A DNA stretch of 64,000 nucleotides from Palsa-506 sp963709075 (GCA_963709075.1 CAVPUY010000009.1:434001-498000), one strand, 5' to 3'; positions 18,467 to 27,803 are shown, counted from the first letter of the stretch. A program made the numbers and translations. Notes: generated from the sequence alone by a model not told the origin.

Positions 18467-18774
18467 TGCTGCAAGCAACAGTCGTCGGGAACGTCTGGTC
18501 CACCAAGCGGATCGACGGCCTGCCGAGCGGCGCGTTCCTCGAGGTGGAGGTCGCCGGCTCCGGCGAGCGGCTGGTCGCCTTCGACGTGCTCGGCAGCGGC
18601 CAGGGCGAGCGGGTCCTGGTCGCGCAGGGCTCGGTCGCGGCCGGCTGGCTGCCGGACCGGCCGCCGGTCGACGCGCTCATCATCGGGTCGATCGACGAGC
18701 CGTCGGCACCGGCTGCGGCCGCCCGGGCCGGGCCAGGCAAGAACCGCAGGGACCGGGCAGCGAAGTCTCGTTAA
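18466..18774 (+). CDS. BMC-P pentameric shell protein (EutN/CcmL family)
   Basis: 102 residues from ATG 18466, which overlaps the upstream stop. MLQATVVGNVWSTKRIDGLP, FLEVEVAGSGERLVAFDVLG, SGQGERVLVAQGSVA and PVDALIIGSID are the EutN/CcmL beta-barrel signature. A basic disordered tail (GKNRRDRAAKSR) follows. Pentamers of this family cap the vertices of the microcompartment. A longer in-frame reading would fuse it to the accessory protein, but only because of that gene's frameshift. Confidence 0.92.
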   Translation: MLQATVVGNVWSTKRIDGLPSGAFLEVEVAGSGERLVAFDVLGSGQGERVLVAQGSVAAGWLPDRPPVDALIIGSIDEPSAPAAAARAGPGKNRRDRAAKSR

Positions 18775-18829
18775 AAGGCCTATCTGTTATCCGGCGCTGG
18801 CCGGGCGTCCGACCGAGAGGAAGAAACAC

Positions 18830-19108
18830 ATGGCACAGAACGCGCTTGGCATGATCGAGACCAAGGGCTACGTGGCCGCGCTGGCGGCCGCCGACGCGAT
18901 GGTCAAGGCGGCCAACGTGGTGATCGTCGGGCGGCAGGAGGTCGGCGACGGGCTGGTCGCGGTGATCATCAACGGTGACGTGGGCGCGGTGAAGGCGGCG
19001 ACCGAGGCCGGCGCGGAGACCGCGTCCAGCGTCGGCGAGCTGATCTCCGTGCACGTCATCCCGCGGCCGCACGCAGACCTCGGCAAGCATTTCGTGGTCG
19101 CCGAGTGA
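18830..19108 (+). CDS. BMC-H hexameric shell protein with acidic pore loop
   Basis: 92 residues with GAGAGGAAG 7 bp upstream. NALGMIETKGYVAALAAADA, AVIINGDVGAVKAATEAG and ISVHVIPRPHADL align without gaps to PduA/EutM-type BMC-H proteins. At the central pore, where PduA has K37-I-G-S40-G, this protein has E37-V-G-D40-G, so the pore should be lined by acidic side chains. Hexamers tile the shell facets and the pore admits small substrates. An acidic pore would suit a cationic amine (inference). The frame is intact. Confidence 0.95.
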   Translation: MAQNALGMIETKGYVAALAAADAMVKAANVVIVGRQEVGDGLVAVIINGDVGAVKAATEAGAETASSVGELISVHVIPRPHADLGKHFVVAE

Positions 19109-19139
19109 GCGGACTCCCCGGCTCGTCCGACCTGGTCCG

Positions 19140-19788
19140 ATGACCACCACGGCGACCAGCGTCGAGCTGCGGGTCTACCTGCCGATCGCGGGCCTGCGGC
19201 GGCAGTTCGCGGCCTACCTCGGCACTCCCACCCGGGCCCGCGGCTACCCGCCGCTGGAAGGTGATCATGCCCTGATCGTCGAGGTCGCGCCCGGCCTGGC
19301 GATCGAGCGGGTGACCGACCTGGCGCTGCGGGCGGCGCCGTCGGCCGAGCCGGGGATCCTGTTCGTCGAGCGCCAGTTCGGCGTGCTCGAGGTGCACTCC
19401 CGGGACGCCGCCGAGGTGCGAGAAGGCCGGCCAGGCCATCCTGCACGGCATCGGCCGGGCGGCCGGGCGACCAGCTCGCGCCGCGGCTGCTGTACAGCGA
19501 CGTGATCGAGGACGTGACCGACCAGCAGGCCGTGGTGATCAACCGGTCCCGGCAGGCGTCGATGCTGCTGCCCGGCCAGTCGCTGCTGGTCTGCGAGATG
19601 GCGCCGGCACTGTTCGCCGCAGTGGCGGCCAACGAGGCGGAGCACGTGGCGCCGCAGAACACGCTGGTCGACGTGACCATGATCGGCGCGTCCGGGCGAG
19701 TCTACATCGCCGGCAGCGCCGACGGCGTCGGCCGGGCCAGGGAAGAGATCGAGCGGCTGCTGGGAGCATCCAGGGGCGCGGGCAGTGA
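19140..19788 (+). CDS. Second BMC-T shell protein (two or three frameshifts)
   Basis: The N-terminal BMC domain (SVELRVYLPIAGLRRQFAAY, GILFVERQFGVLEVHSRD) is read from ATG 19140. Removing one G near 19424 and one near 19464 gives EAGQAILHGIGRAAGDQLAP and then the intact second domain (LPGQSLLVCEMAPALFAAVA, MIGASGRVYIAGSADG). It is a paralogue of the first BMC-T. The last ten codons are uncertain: the uncorrected frame runs on to 19885 across the kinase start. One further indel near 19770 would end it at TGA 19786-19788, matching the GTGA overlaps used elsewhere in the operon. Confidence 0.85.
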
Positions 19789-20782
19789 GCACGGCCGAGA
19801 CCCCGGAGCAGATCCTGCTCGGCTACGACCCGTTCGCCCGGGCCGCGCTGCGCCCGTTCGGATTCTCCGGCCAGGCCGGCCTTGAGCTGCTCAGCCTGTC
19901 CGAGAACGCGACCTACCGGGTCGATGACCCGGCCGACGGCCGGACCGCCGTGCTGCGGGTGCACCGGACCGGATACCACCAGCCCGGCGCGGTGGCATCC
20001 GAGCTGGCCTGGCTGCAGGCGCTGCGCCGGGACGCCGGGCTGGCCACCCCGGCGGTATTCCGGGCGCCGGACGGCCGGCGAGGTCGTGGACATCGGGATC
20101 GGGCCGGTTACCCGGCAGACCGTGCTGTTCGAGTGGCTGCCAGGCACCGAGCCGGCCGAGGACCAGCTGGCCGAGAAGTTCGAGCTGCTCGGCGAGATCT
20201 GCGCCCGGATGCACCGGCATTCCCGCGGCTGGGCCAGGCCGGCCTCGTTCACCAGGTTCTCCTGGGACTTCGACTGCTGCGTCGGCGAGACGCCCCGGTG
20301 GGGCCGCTGGCAGGACGGCATCGGGGTGGGCAGGGAGGAACTGGCGACGCTCGGCCGGGCGGCCGCCCTGATCCGGCAGCGGCTGCGCAGGTTCGGCGCC
20401 GGGCCGGATCGGTTCGGGCTCATCCACGCCGACATGCGGCTGGCCAACTTGCTGGTCAGCGGCGCCGACCTGCATGTGATCGACTTCGACGACTGCGGGT
20501 TCGGCTGGTTCCTCTTCGATATCGGCGCCTCGCTGAGCTTCATCGAGCACGATCCGCGGGTGCCCGCGCTGTGCGACGCCTGGCTGCGCGGCTACCGCGG
20601 CGTGGCGCCGCTGCCGGCCGGGGACGCGGCCGAGATCCCCACGTTCGTGCTGCTGCGGCGGCTGCAGCTGGTCGCCTGGGTCGGCTCGCACCGGTTCGCC
20701 GACTCGGCCCGCGAGCTCGGCGCGGACTTCACCAAGGGCGCGTGCGAGCTGGCCGAGCGGTACCTGTCACGCTACTACTTAG
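19785..20782 (+). CDS. Aminoglycoside-phosphotransferase-fold kinase, probable 1-amino-2-propanol kinase (frameshifts)
   Basis: From GTG 19785. LSLSENATYRVDDPADGR and AVLRVHRTGYH form the N-lobe. After one correction near 20077 the protein continues VTRQTVLFEWLPG, then FGLIHADMRLANLLVSG with the catalytic HxDxxxxN, and LHVIDFDDCGFGWFLFDI with the metal-binding DFD. This is the APH/choline-kinase fold. The equivalent M. smegmatis RMM gene encodes (S)-1-amino-2-propanol kinase (from memory). Translation reads past a likely true TAG stop at 20780-20782, which is visible if one T is over-called; otherwise it fuses out of context into the SDR region. Confidence 0.85.
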
Positions 20783-20829
20783 GCGCCCTGCCCGGGGCGC
20801 CGGCGTATCGGTTGATTCGAGGAGGCTGG

Positions 20830-21606
20830 ATGTTCACGTCAATCAGCGGCCGGTCGGTCCTGGTGACCGGCGGCACCAAGGGCATCGGCAAGGGGCTGGC
20901 CGCGGGTTCGCCGCCGAGGGCGCCCGGGTGGTGATCACCGGCCGGGACGCCGGGCTCGGCGAGCAGACCGCGGCCGAGCTCACCGGCGCGGGCGGCGGGG
21001 CCGTGCATTACCTGGCCGGCGATGTCAGCGACCCGGCGAGCTGCGCGGCGGCGGTGGCCGCCGCCCGCGAGCGGCACGGCGGGCCTCGACGTGGTGTGCT
21101 GCAACGCGGGCATCTTCCCGGCCGCGCCGCTGGACGAGATGACCCCGGCGCAGCTTGACGACGTGCTGTCGGTCAACCTGAAGGGCACCTTCTTCATGAC
21201 GGCGGCGGCGCTGCCCGCGCTGAAGGAATCCGGTCACGGCCGGGTCATCGTCACCTCGTCGATCACCGGCCCGGTCACCGGGTTCACCGGGTGGACCGCC
21301 TACGGCGCCAGCAAGGCGGGCCAGCTCGGCTTCATCCGCTCGGCCGCGCTCGAGTTCGCCCGCAGCGGCATCACGATCAACGCGATCCTGCCCGGCAACA
21401 TCGCCACCGAGGGGCTGGACGGCATGGGCCCGGACTACCTGCGGTCGATGGAGGCGGCGATCCCGATGCGGCATCTGGGCACGGTGGCCGATATCGCGAG
21501 CGCGGCGCTGTTCTTCGCCACCGACGAGGCGGCCTACATCACCGGCCAGACGCTGGTGATCGACGGCGGCCAGATCATCCCGGAGTCGCTGGAGGCCATG
21601 GGGTGA
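20830..21606 (+). CDS. SDR dehydrogenase of the microcompartment operon (two frameshifts)
   Basis: ATG 20830 with GAGGAGG 5 bp upstream. The Rossmann motif VLVTGGTKGIGKGLA breaks at about 20900 and resumes as RGFAAEGARVVITGRDAGLG when one C is restored. A second break near 21085 resumes as DVVCCNAGIFPAAPLDEMTP. SSITGP and YGASK supply the catalytic Ser-Tyr-Lys, and ALFFATDEAAYITGQTLVID closes the family. In RMM loci this enzyme is assigned to aminoacetone / 1-amino-2-propanol interconversion with NAD(P)H. Its TGA overlaps the GTG of the regulator gene. Confidence 0.87.
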
Positions 21607-22437
21607 CCAGCCTGCTGGTCGAGAGACGCCAGGATCCGGCTGCTCGACCTGATCTCGTCCGGCGCGCTGCGGCCGGGCGACCGGCTCGGCACCGAGCGCG
21701 AACTCGCCGCCCGGCTGTCGGTCAGCCGCTCGACCCTGCGCCAGGTGCTCGCGGTGCTGGCCCAGGCCGGCACCGTGCGGCGGGTGCCCGGCCGGGCCGG
21801 CGGCACCTTCGTCGCGCACACCAAGGTGGACCGGGATCTCTCGGTGATCGTCGGCCTGCCCGAGTACCTGCGCCGCCAGGGGTTCGTGGCCGGCACCCAG
21901 GTGCTTTCCGCCACCATCGCGGTGGCCGGCGACCTGACCGCCGCCCAGCTGGCGCTGCCGCCTGGCGACCTGGTGCTCGACATCGTCCGGATCCGGCTGG
22001 CCGACGGCATCCCGATCTCGCTGGAACGCGTCCAGCTGCCGGCCGAGACCTTCCCCGGGCTGCTCGAGCTGCCGATCGGCGGATCCATCTACGAGCTGCT
22101 TGACAGCCGCTACGGGATCCGGCCGGAGGACGTGGTCGAGCACCTGGAGGTGGTCGAGGCAAGCGCCGAGGAGGCGAGCCTGCTCGGGGTCAGCGCCGGC
22201 ACGCCGCTGCTGGCCATTACCCGGACCTCGAGCACGGCCGCCGGGATGCCGTTCGAGTTCTCCCAGGACCTGTTCCGGGCGGACCGCACCCGCGTCACGT
22301 TCCGGACCAAGGCGGACCGGGCGCAGATCGTCCGCCGGGCGGCCAACGAGCGGGCAGCCGACCTGAACTTCGCGGCCGAAACGGCGGCTAGCGCCGGGTC
22401 CTCGCCTGCAGACAAGCCATCACGTACGGCCCCGTAG
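21603..22437 (+). CDS. GntR family regulator with UTRA ligand domain (one frameshift)
   Basis: GTG 21603 overlaps the SDR stop. After a one-base correction near 21628 the N-terminus reads MTSLLVE, then ARIRLLDLISSGALRPGDRL and GTERELAARLSVSRSTLRQV, the GntR winged helix with the HutC-type serine. Residues ~85-240 form a UTRA domain (YLRRQGFVAGTQVLSATI, SIYELLDSRYGIRPED, FRADRTRVTF). Such regulators bind a pathway metabolite and leave their operator. It is the last gene of the operon and probably controls the palindrome at 14460-14479. The TAG stop lies in the loop of a long hairpin. Confidence 0.9.
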
Positions 22438-22451
22438 GCCGTACGTGATGG
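22417..22451. terminator. Perfect 15-bp hairpin at the end of the microcompartment operon
   Basis: CCATCACGTACGGCC (22417-22431), loop CCGTA (22432-22436) and GGCCGTACGTGATGG (22437-22451) form an uninterrupted stem. No U-tract follows, as is common for actinobacterial terminators. The genes on both sides converge (GntR plus strand, photolyase minus strand), so it can serve both. The gntR stop codon TAG (22435-22437) sits at the loop/stem border. The 22452-22590 gap holds no other recognisable feature. Confidence 0.75.
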
Positions 22452-22590
22452 CCGTCGGGCGGTCTTGGTCAGTGCACGATTGGCTGCCTCCTCGGGTGCA
22501 CATGCGCAGCGCCCGTGGCCGGCGCGAGCGCCTATTCCCAGGTAATGCCCCGGCAAAGCGCGGCGCTAGGGACCAACGTCCCGGCCAAGG

Positions 22591-23949
22591 TCACGAGCCG
22601 GCCTTCCGCTGCCGGTACTCGGCGATCGCCGCCCGGTGGTCGACGAGCGGCGGCGGGTAGCCGAGCCCGGCGCGGGTGCCGGCCGCGGGGTCGTGGATGA
22701 CCCGGGCCGGCAGCCCGGCCAGTTCCGGCAGGTAGCGCCGCACGTAGTCACCCGAGGGGTCGAACCGGTTGCCTTGCACGGTCGGGTTGAAGATCCGGTG
22801 GGCGCTGGTGTCGGTGCCGGTTCCGGCGACCCACTGCCAGTTGAGCTGGTTGCAGGCGACGTCGGCGTCGAGCAGCAGCCGCTGGAAGTGCGCCGCGCCA
22901 AGCCGCCAGTCCAGGTAGAGGTCCTTGGTCAGGAACGACGCGACGATCATCCTGGCCCGGTTGTGCATGAAGCCCTCGGCGGCGAGCTGCCGCATGCCGG
23001 CGTCGACGACCGGGTAGCCGGTCAGCCCGTCCTGCCAGGCGGCAAGGGCCGCGTCATCCCGGTTCCAGCGGTCGCCGCGGCCGCGGTAGTCCTCCCGCCA
23101 GGCGGTCTCCGGCCGGGCGGCGAGCACCTGGTGGAAGAAATCACGCCAGGCGACCTGCCGGACGAACGAAGCCCCGCCGGGCTGCTGGTACAGCTGCGCC
23201 GCGACGGCTGCCGGGGACAGGCAGCCGAGGTGCAGGTAGGGGGACAGCCGGGAGGTCCGGTCGGCGCCGAGGTCATCCCGGATGCCGGCGTATGCCTCGA
23301 GGTGATCACCCGCCCAGTCCCGCAGCCGGGCGCGCCCGGCGGTCTCGCCGCCAGCGATGGTGCCGCGCCCGGCAGGTGCCGCGCTGGTCAGATCGGTCAG
23401 TTCGGGCAGCTTGCCGTGCGCGATCCGTCCTGGCAGCCGCAGCTGCCGTGGAGCCGGCGCCCGCTGCCGCCTTGGCGCTTCCAGCCACCGCCGGTAGTAG
23501 GGCGTGAAGACCTGGTAGGCGTCCCCGCCCGGCGGCGTGATCGCGCCGGGCTCGACGACGGTGATGCCCGGATGGCGGTGCACGGCCAGGCCAGCGGCCG
23601 CCGCGGCCCGCTCGAGCCGGGCCAGCCGCCTGGACGCGTAACCGGACACGTCGTCGGCGACGTGGACCGGCCCGGCGCCGGCCGCCCGGGCGGTCTCGAT
23701 GACCTCGGCCACCCAGTCGCCGCGCCGGACGACGAGCGCGCCGCCGCGCGACCGGAGGCTGCCATCGAGATCACGCAGCGACTCAAGCAGGAACCGCAGC
23801 CTGCTGGCATGCTCGCCGACGCGGGCAAGCAGCGCGTCGTCGAACACGAACAGCGGGACGACGTGCTCGGACTGGCCGGCCGCGGCGGCCAGCGCAGGAT
23901 TGTCGGTGACCCGCAGGTCGCGGGTGAAAACCATGATCGAGCAGCTCAC
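22591..23949 (-). CDS. phr: Deoxyribodipyrimidine (CPD) photolyase
   Basis: 452 residues. The N-terminal photolyase alpha/beta domain begins SIMVFTRDLRVTDNPALA and continues VVPLFVFDDALLARVGE. The C-terminal FAD domain has SRLSPYLHLGCLSP, VRQVAWRDFFHQVLA, AGMRQLAAEGFMHNRARMIV and CNQLNWQWVAGTGTDTSAHR with the FAD/lesion-contacting residues, ending FDPSGDYVRRYLPEL. This is the class I CPD photolyase pattern, which repairs UV dimers in blue light. GTG 23949 gives five extra residues before ATG 23934; either start works. The frame is clean, in contrast to the operon beside it. Confidence 0.93.
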   Translation of the reverse strand: MSCSIMVFTRDLRVTDNPALAAAAGQSEHVVPLFVFDDALLARVGEHASRLRFLLESLRDLDGSLRSRGGALVVRRGDWVAEVIETARAAGAGPVHVADDVSGYASRRLARLERAAAAAGLAVHRHPGITVVEPGAITPPGGDAYQVFTPYYRRWLEAPRRQRAPAPRQLRLPGRIAHGKLPELTDLTSAAPAGRGTIAGGETAGRARLRDWAGDHLEAYAGIRDDLGADRTSRLSPYLHLGCLSPAAVAAQLYQQPGGASFVRQVAWRDFFHQVLAARPETAWREDYRGRGDRWNRDDAALAAWQDGLTGYPVVDAGMRQLAAEGFMHNRARMIVASFLTKDLYLDWRLGAAHFQRLLLDADVACNQLNWQWVAGTGTDTSAHRIFNPTVQGNRFDPSGDYVRRYLPELAGLPARVIHDPAAGTRAGLGYPPPLVDHRAAIAEYRQRKAGS

Positions 23950-24129
23950 CGTGTCAGCCCTCGCCGCCGCCAGGCGGGCCAGGAGACCGGCAGCGGGCGC
24001 GGCGGAACGGGCGCCGAGTGCACGATCGACATGCCTGGATCATGCCAGCACTGAGCTTGAACCGGGCCGGCGCTGGCCGGGCTGATGCCCGGTATCCGGC
24101 GCCGGCGCTGGCTTTGCTGCGGTCAGCCG

Positions 24130-24768
24130 CTAGAACCGCGGCGAGGTGGTCGCGGTCGCGATCTTCATTCCGGGGGTGAAGGCGGTGGTGCTCAGCGCGT
24201 TGTCCAGCGCGTTCGCCCCATCCGTCGTCAGGTGCACGCCGATCCGGCTGGCCCTGACCCGGTGCCGCCCGATCCGGATCCTGGCGTGCGAGAACTTGAG
24301 CTTCGCCACGGTCACGCGCTCTCCTAGGCTGCTGACGATCGCGGTCAGCCGGTGGTGCGTCAGGCTGATGATGAACTTGCTCAGCTTGATCGCTAGGTCG
24401 TTGGACGTGTTGATGAACAAGATGCCGCCCCGGTGCTTGATGCTGCCCGTGAGCCGGCTCGGGTTCACCCGCCCGCCGGTCACCGGGAACGTGAACTTGA
24501 TCTGGGGGTCAACCGTCGAGCCGAGCAGCGACTCGGTGCCTGGCGTGGTCGCGAACGTCACGATGCTGCCCTGGAGCAGCGCCGCGGCGAGGCCGGGCAC
24601 GGTGGTCAGCGAGGTCGTTCCGCCGCGCAGGTGCACGCTCGCGGCGCTCGTCGCCGCCAGGTGGCGTGCCGAGGCGGATGCCGAGGTGGCTGCCGAGGCG
24701 GCTGCTGCCGGGGCCAGCAGCAGGCCCGCCGCTGTCGTGATCGCCGCTATCCGTTGTAGCGCTCGCAT
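24130..24768 (-). CDS. Secreted protein, HtaA-like domain suspected
   Basis: 212 residues from ATG 24768 (GAGGGAAGA upstream). MRALQRIAAITTAAGLLLAP followed by AAAASAATSA is a typical Sec signal peptide with cleavage near residue 30. The mature part (GTESLLGSTVDPQIKFTFPV, GGRVNPSRLTGSIKHRGGIL, VTVAKLKFSHARIRIG) has the beta-rich spacing of HtaA-type domains found in actinobacterial surface proteins. No heme ligand can be asserted. A GC-rich imperfect hairpin around 24068-24105, beyond the stop, may terminate it. Confidence 0.7.
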   Translation of the reverse strand: MRALQRIAAITTAAGLLLAPAAAASAATSASASARHLAATSAASVHLRGGTTSLTTVPGLAAALLQGSIVTFATTPGTESLLGSTVDPQIKFTFPVTGGRVNPSRLTGSIKHRGGILFINTSNDLAIKLSKFIISLTHHRLTAIVSSLGERVTVAKLKFSHARIRIGRHRVRASRIGVHLTTDGANALDNALSTTAFTPGMKIATATTSPRF

Positions 24769-25016
24769 CTGGTCTTCCCTCCTGACCGCGCCCACGCGCG
24801 GCCTCCTTTGCCTGTATTTTGCCTACGGTTTGCCATCAAAAGGCAAGGATTGCGCGGAATGGATGCCGGCGGCCGCCTGGTGATCTCGCGGCGAAGGTAA
24901 TCGGCCCGGCCTCACGGTGGTGGCCTGCGGCTTCGCGCGGCACGGCGGGCGCGTGCTGTTTAGCCCTGAACTATCCGGTGACTAGATGGGGCGGCGTCTA
25001 ACGGAAGGATCTCGCC

Positions 25017-25190
25017 ATGATGATCATCCTGCTCGTTCTCCTTCTTGCCATCATCCTGGCTGGCCTAGGGTTCGCTGTTCACCTGCTGTGGTGGATTGCG
25101 CTGATCGTGCTGGCGATCTGGCTGATCGGCTTCCTCTTCCGCGCGGCGGGGACAGCCGGCAGCGGGCGTCGTCGCTGGTATCGCTGGTAG
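25017..25190 (+). CDS. Short hydrophobic membrane protein (57 aa)
   Basis: ATG 25017 with GGAAGG 9 bp upstream, ending TAG 25190. The protein starts MMIILLVLLLAIILAGLGFA, continues through a Trp-rich second hydrophobic stretch (HLLWWIALIVLAIWLIGFLF) and ends with a basic-aromatic tail GSGRRRWYRW. Very short hydrophobic proteins with this layout are widespread in actinobacteria near stress genes, but their function is not known. The 248-bp gap before it holds no other gene. The 285 bp after it contain a GCGCCCGGCT x3 repeat (about 25209-25240). Confidence 0.7.
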   Translation: MMIILLVLLLAIILAGLGFAVHLLWWIALIVLAIWLIGFLFRAAGTAGSGRRRWYRW

Positions 25191-25475
25191 CGGCAGCAGG
25201 ACTTGCCTGCGCCCGGCTGCGCCCGGCTGCGCCCGGCTGCGGTCAGCGCGGGTTAGGCATGGCGCCCGGTCCTCCGGGTGCCAGCGGACGCTGCTTGCCG
25301 GCGGCGTAGTCAGGGCCCGTCGGCCGGCAAGCAGCCTGATCGCCGCCTGCCCGGGCAGCGCGAAGGCGACTGCCCGGGCAGGCGGATGCAACATCCGGCC
25401 GGAAGGGGTGGACAAGACGATGCGGGCAGCCAGGCCCAGGCGCCGGGGTCGTGATCTCGGCGGGCGGCGCGAGCA

Positions 25476-26123
25476 GTGACCGGAGACGCTGGCAGGACCG
25501 GGCGTCCTGCCGGTTACCTGGGTCGTTTCCCTGGCTTCGACGTCGTGTCGCAGGCTGATCGGTGGGATCCGGCGACCGCCGAAGCGGTGCTCGCACGCAC
25601 CAGCCTGCAGGCGGATTTTCGTTTCTTCACTCAAGCCGAGCAGGCCGCGGCGGCCGCCCTGGTCGATCAGCTGCTCGGCCAGCATGAGGAGCCGCGGGTG
25701 CCGGTACTGGCGATGATCGACGCCAGGCTGGCCGATAAGCAGACCGATGGCTGGCGCTATGCGGACATGCCGGAGGATGGCCAGGCCTGGCGCGAATCGC
25801 TGTCCGCCCTGGATGGTGACGCGGAGGGCAAATACGGTGCCGGCTTCGCGGCCTGCGAGCCGGCCGATCAGGCGACGCTCATCCAGGCCGTGCAAGACCT
25901 CGGATCCGGTTCCTGGCACGGCCTGGTGGCCAGCCATGTGTGGAGCCTGTGGACCAGATACGCCTGTACCGCCTGCTATTCCCACCCGCTGGCCTGGAAC
26001 GAGATCGGCTTCCCCGGGCCGGCCTACCCGCGCGGCTATAAGAATCCCGGCGTCGACGCGCTCGAGCCGTTCGAGGTACGCGACGCGCACGGCTGGGATG
26101 ATCCGGTTCGGGAGGATCCTTGA
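25476..26123 (+). CDS. Gluconate 2-dehydrogenase subunit 3-like protein
   Basis: 215 residues from GTG 25476. FFTQAEQAAAAALVDQLLGQ, VPVLAMIDARLADKQTDGWR, ALVDQ-type helices and YPRGYKNPG resemble the small (gamma, subunit 3) partner of FAD/GMC-type gluconate or sugar dehydrogenases. No Tat or Sec signal is visible, unlike most periplasmic members. The stop overlaps the ATG of the GMC oxidoreductase gene (26123), so the two form a coupled complex. Actual substrate unknown. Confidence 0.8.
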   Translation: MTGDAGRTGRPAGYLGRFPGFDVVSQADRWDPATAEAVLARTSLQADFRFFTQAEQAAAAALVDQLLGQHEEPRVPVLAMIDARLADKQTDGWRYADMPEDGQAWRESLSALDGDAEGKYGAGFAACEPADQATLIQAVQDLGSGSWHGLVASHVWSLWTRYACTACYSHPLAWNEIGFPGPAYPRGYKNPGVDALEPFEVRDAHGWDDPVREDP

Positions 26124-27768
26124 TGCGCACCGTGCGCGCGCGTAACGAGTCTGCGTGGCTGCTGCCGAACGATGGCACCCGCACCAATCACCGGCTTCGC
26201 CGTGACATGCGAAAGTTCTCCGACGAGGACGAGGTCGATCTCGCGATCGTCGGCTGCGGCGCAGGCGGGTCTGCCCTGCTGCAGCGCCTGGCCAGGCGGG
26301 CTGGCGGGTGGTGGCGCTGGAAGCCGGGCCGTTCTGGGACCCGGACGCCGACTGGGTCAGCGACGAGGCGGGTTCGCATCGCTTGTACTGGACCGAGCCC
26401 CGGGTCATCGCGGGTGATGACCCGATCCCGATGGGCTCGAACAACTCGGGCCGGGGCGTCGGCGGGTCGATGGTGCATTACGCGGGCTACACGCCGCGAT
26501 TTCACCCCAGCGACTTCCGCACCATGTCGGCCGACGGCGTCGGCGCTGACTGGCCGCTTTCCTACCCGGACCTGCGCCCGTACTACGCCGACATCGAGCA
26601 GGAGCTGCCGGTCGCCGGCGAGCACTGGCCGTGGGGCGATCCGCATGGCTACCCGCACCGGCCGCATCCGGTCGGCGGCAACGGCGAGCTGTTCCTTCGC
26701 GGCGCCAGGAAGCTCGGCATTACCGCGAAGGTGGGCCCGGTCGCGATCGCCAACGGCCGCTTCGGCAACCGCCCGCACTGCATCTACCGGGGATTCTGCC
26801 TGCAGGGTTGCAAGGTCAACGCGAAAGCGTCGCCGCTGATCACCCACGTACCGGATGCCCTTGCGCATGGCGCCGAGGTCCGCGCGGACGCCATGGTGAC
26901 CCGGATCGAGGCCGACGAGCGGACCGGTCTGGCCACCGGCGTGCACTACGTGCGCGGCGGCTCCGCTCGTTTCCAGCGGGCCAGGATGGTTGCCGTCGCC
27001 GGCTATTCGATCGAGACCCCGAGACTGCTGCTCAACTCGGCCTCGCGGCGCTTCCCGGCCGGGCTCTGCAACGACTTCGACCAGGTCGGGCGGTACCTGA
27101 TGGTGCAGGGTGCACCGCAGACGGCCGGGCGGTTCGACGCCGAGGTGCGGATGTACAAAGCGCCGCCGCCCGAGGTCAGCACTGAGCAGTTCTACGAGAC
27201 CGATCCCGCCAAGCCGTACAAGCGGGGCTTCTCGATCCAGACGGTGTCGCCGCTGCCGATCACCTGGGCCGAGCATGTCGCGGCGCAGGGGCGCTGGGGC
27301 CTGGCCCTTCGCGAGTACATGTCGGACTACGTGCACTGGTCATGCCTTGGTGCGCTGTGCGAGCTGCTGCCCAGGCCAGAGAACCGGGTGACGCTGGCCG
27401 ACGAGGCGGATCGGCGCGGCATGCCGGTCGCCAGGTTCTCTTACTCCAGGTGCGACAACGACAAGCAGCTGATGAGCGCGGCCAGGAAGGTGATGGAAGA
27501 CATCCTGCGCGCCGCCGGCGCGGACGAGGTGATCACCATCGACCGCTACGCGCACCTGGTCGGCGGCGGCCGGATGGCCACGGACCGCAGATTCGGCGTC
27601 GTCGACCGCGACTGCCGCAGCTTCGCCGTGCCGAATCTCTACATCACCGACGGGAGCGTGCTCCCCACACAGGGCAGCGCCAACCCGGCCCTGACGATCA
27701 TGGCGATCGCCGCCCGCGCGGCGGACCGCCTGATCTCCGGGGCCAGGAGCGGGTCAGCCTGGGCTTGA
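26123..27768 (+). CDS. GMC-family FAD oxidoreductase (large dehydrogenase subunit, one frameshift)
   Basis: From ATG 26123. LAIVGCGAGGSALLQRLA is the FAD dinucleotide motif. The frame then shifts near 26304 and resumes as GWRVVALEAGPFWDPDADWV. GSNNSGRGVGGSMVHYAG is the second GMC motif. YITDGSVLPTQGSANPALTI is the C-terminal GMC signature, with Asn close to the active-site pair. CIYRGFCLQGCKVNAKAS holds clustered cysteines, as in sugar dehydrogenases. Paired with the subunit-3-like protein it should oxidise a sugar or aldonate. The electron acceptor is not encoded nearby, since no cytochrome c gene follows. Confidence 0.87.
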
Positions 27769-27803
27769 CGCCTGGCCATGTTGCGCAGAGCCGGGGAGCT
27801 GGG

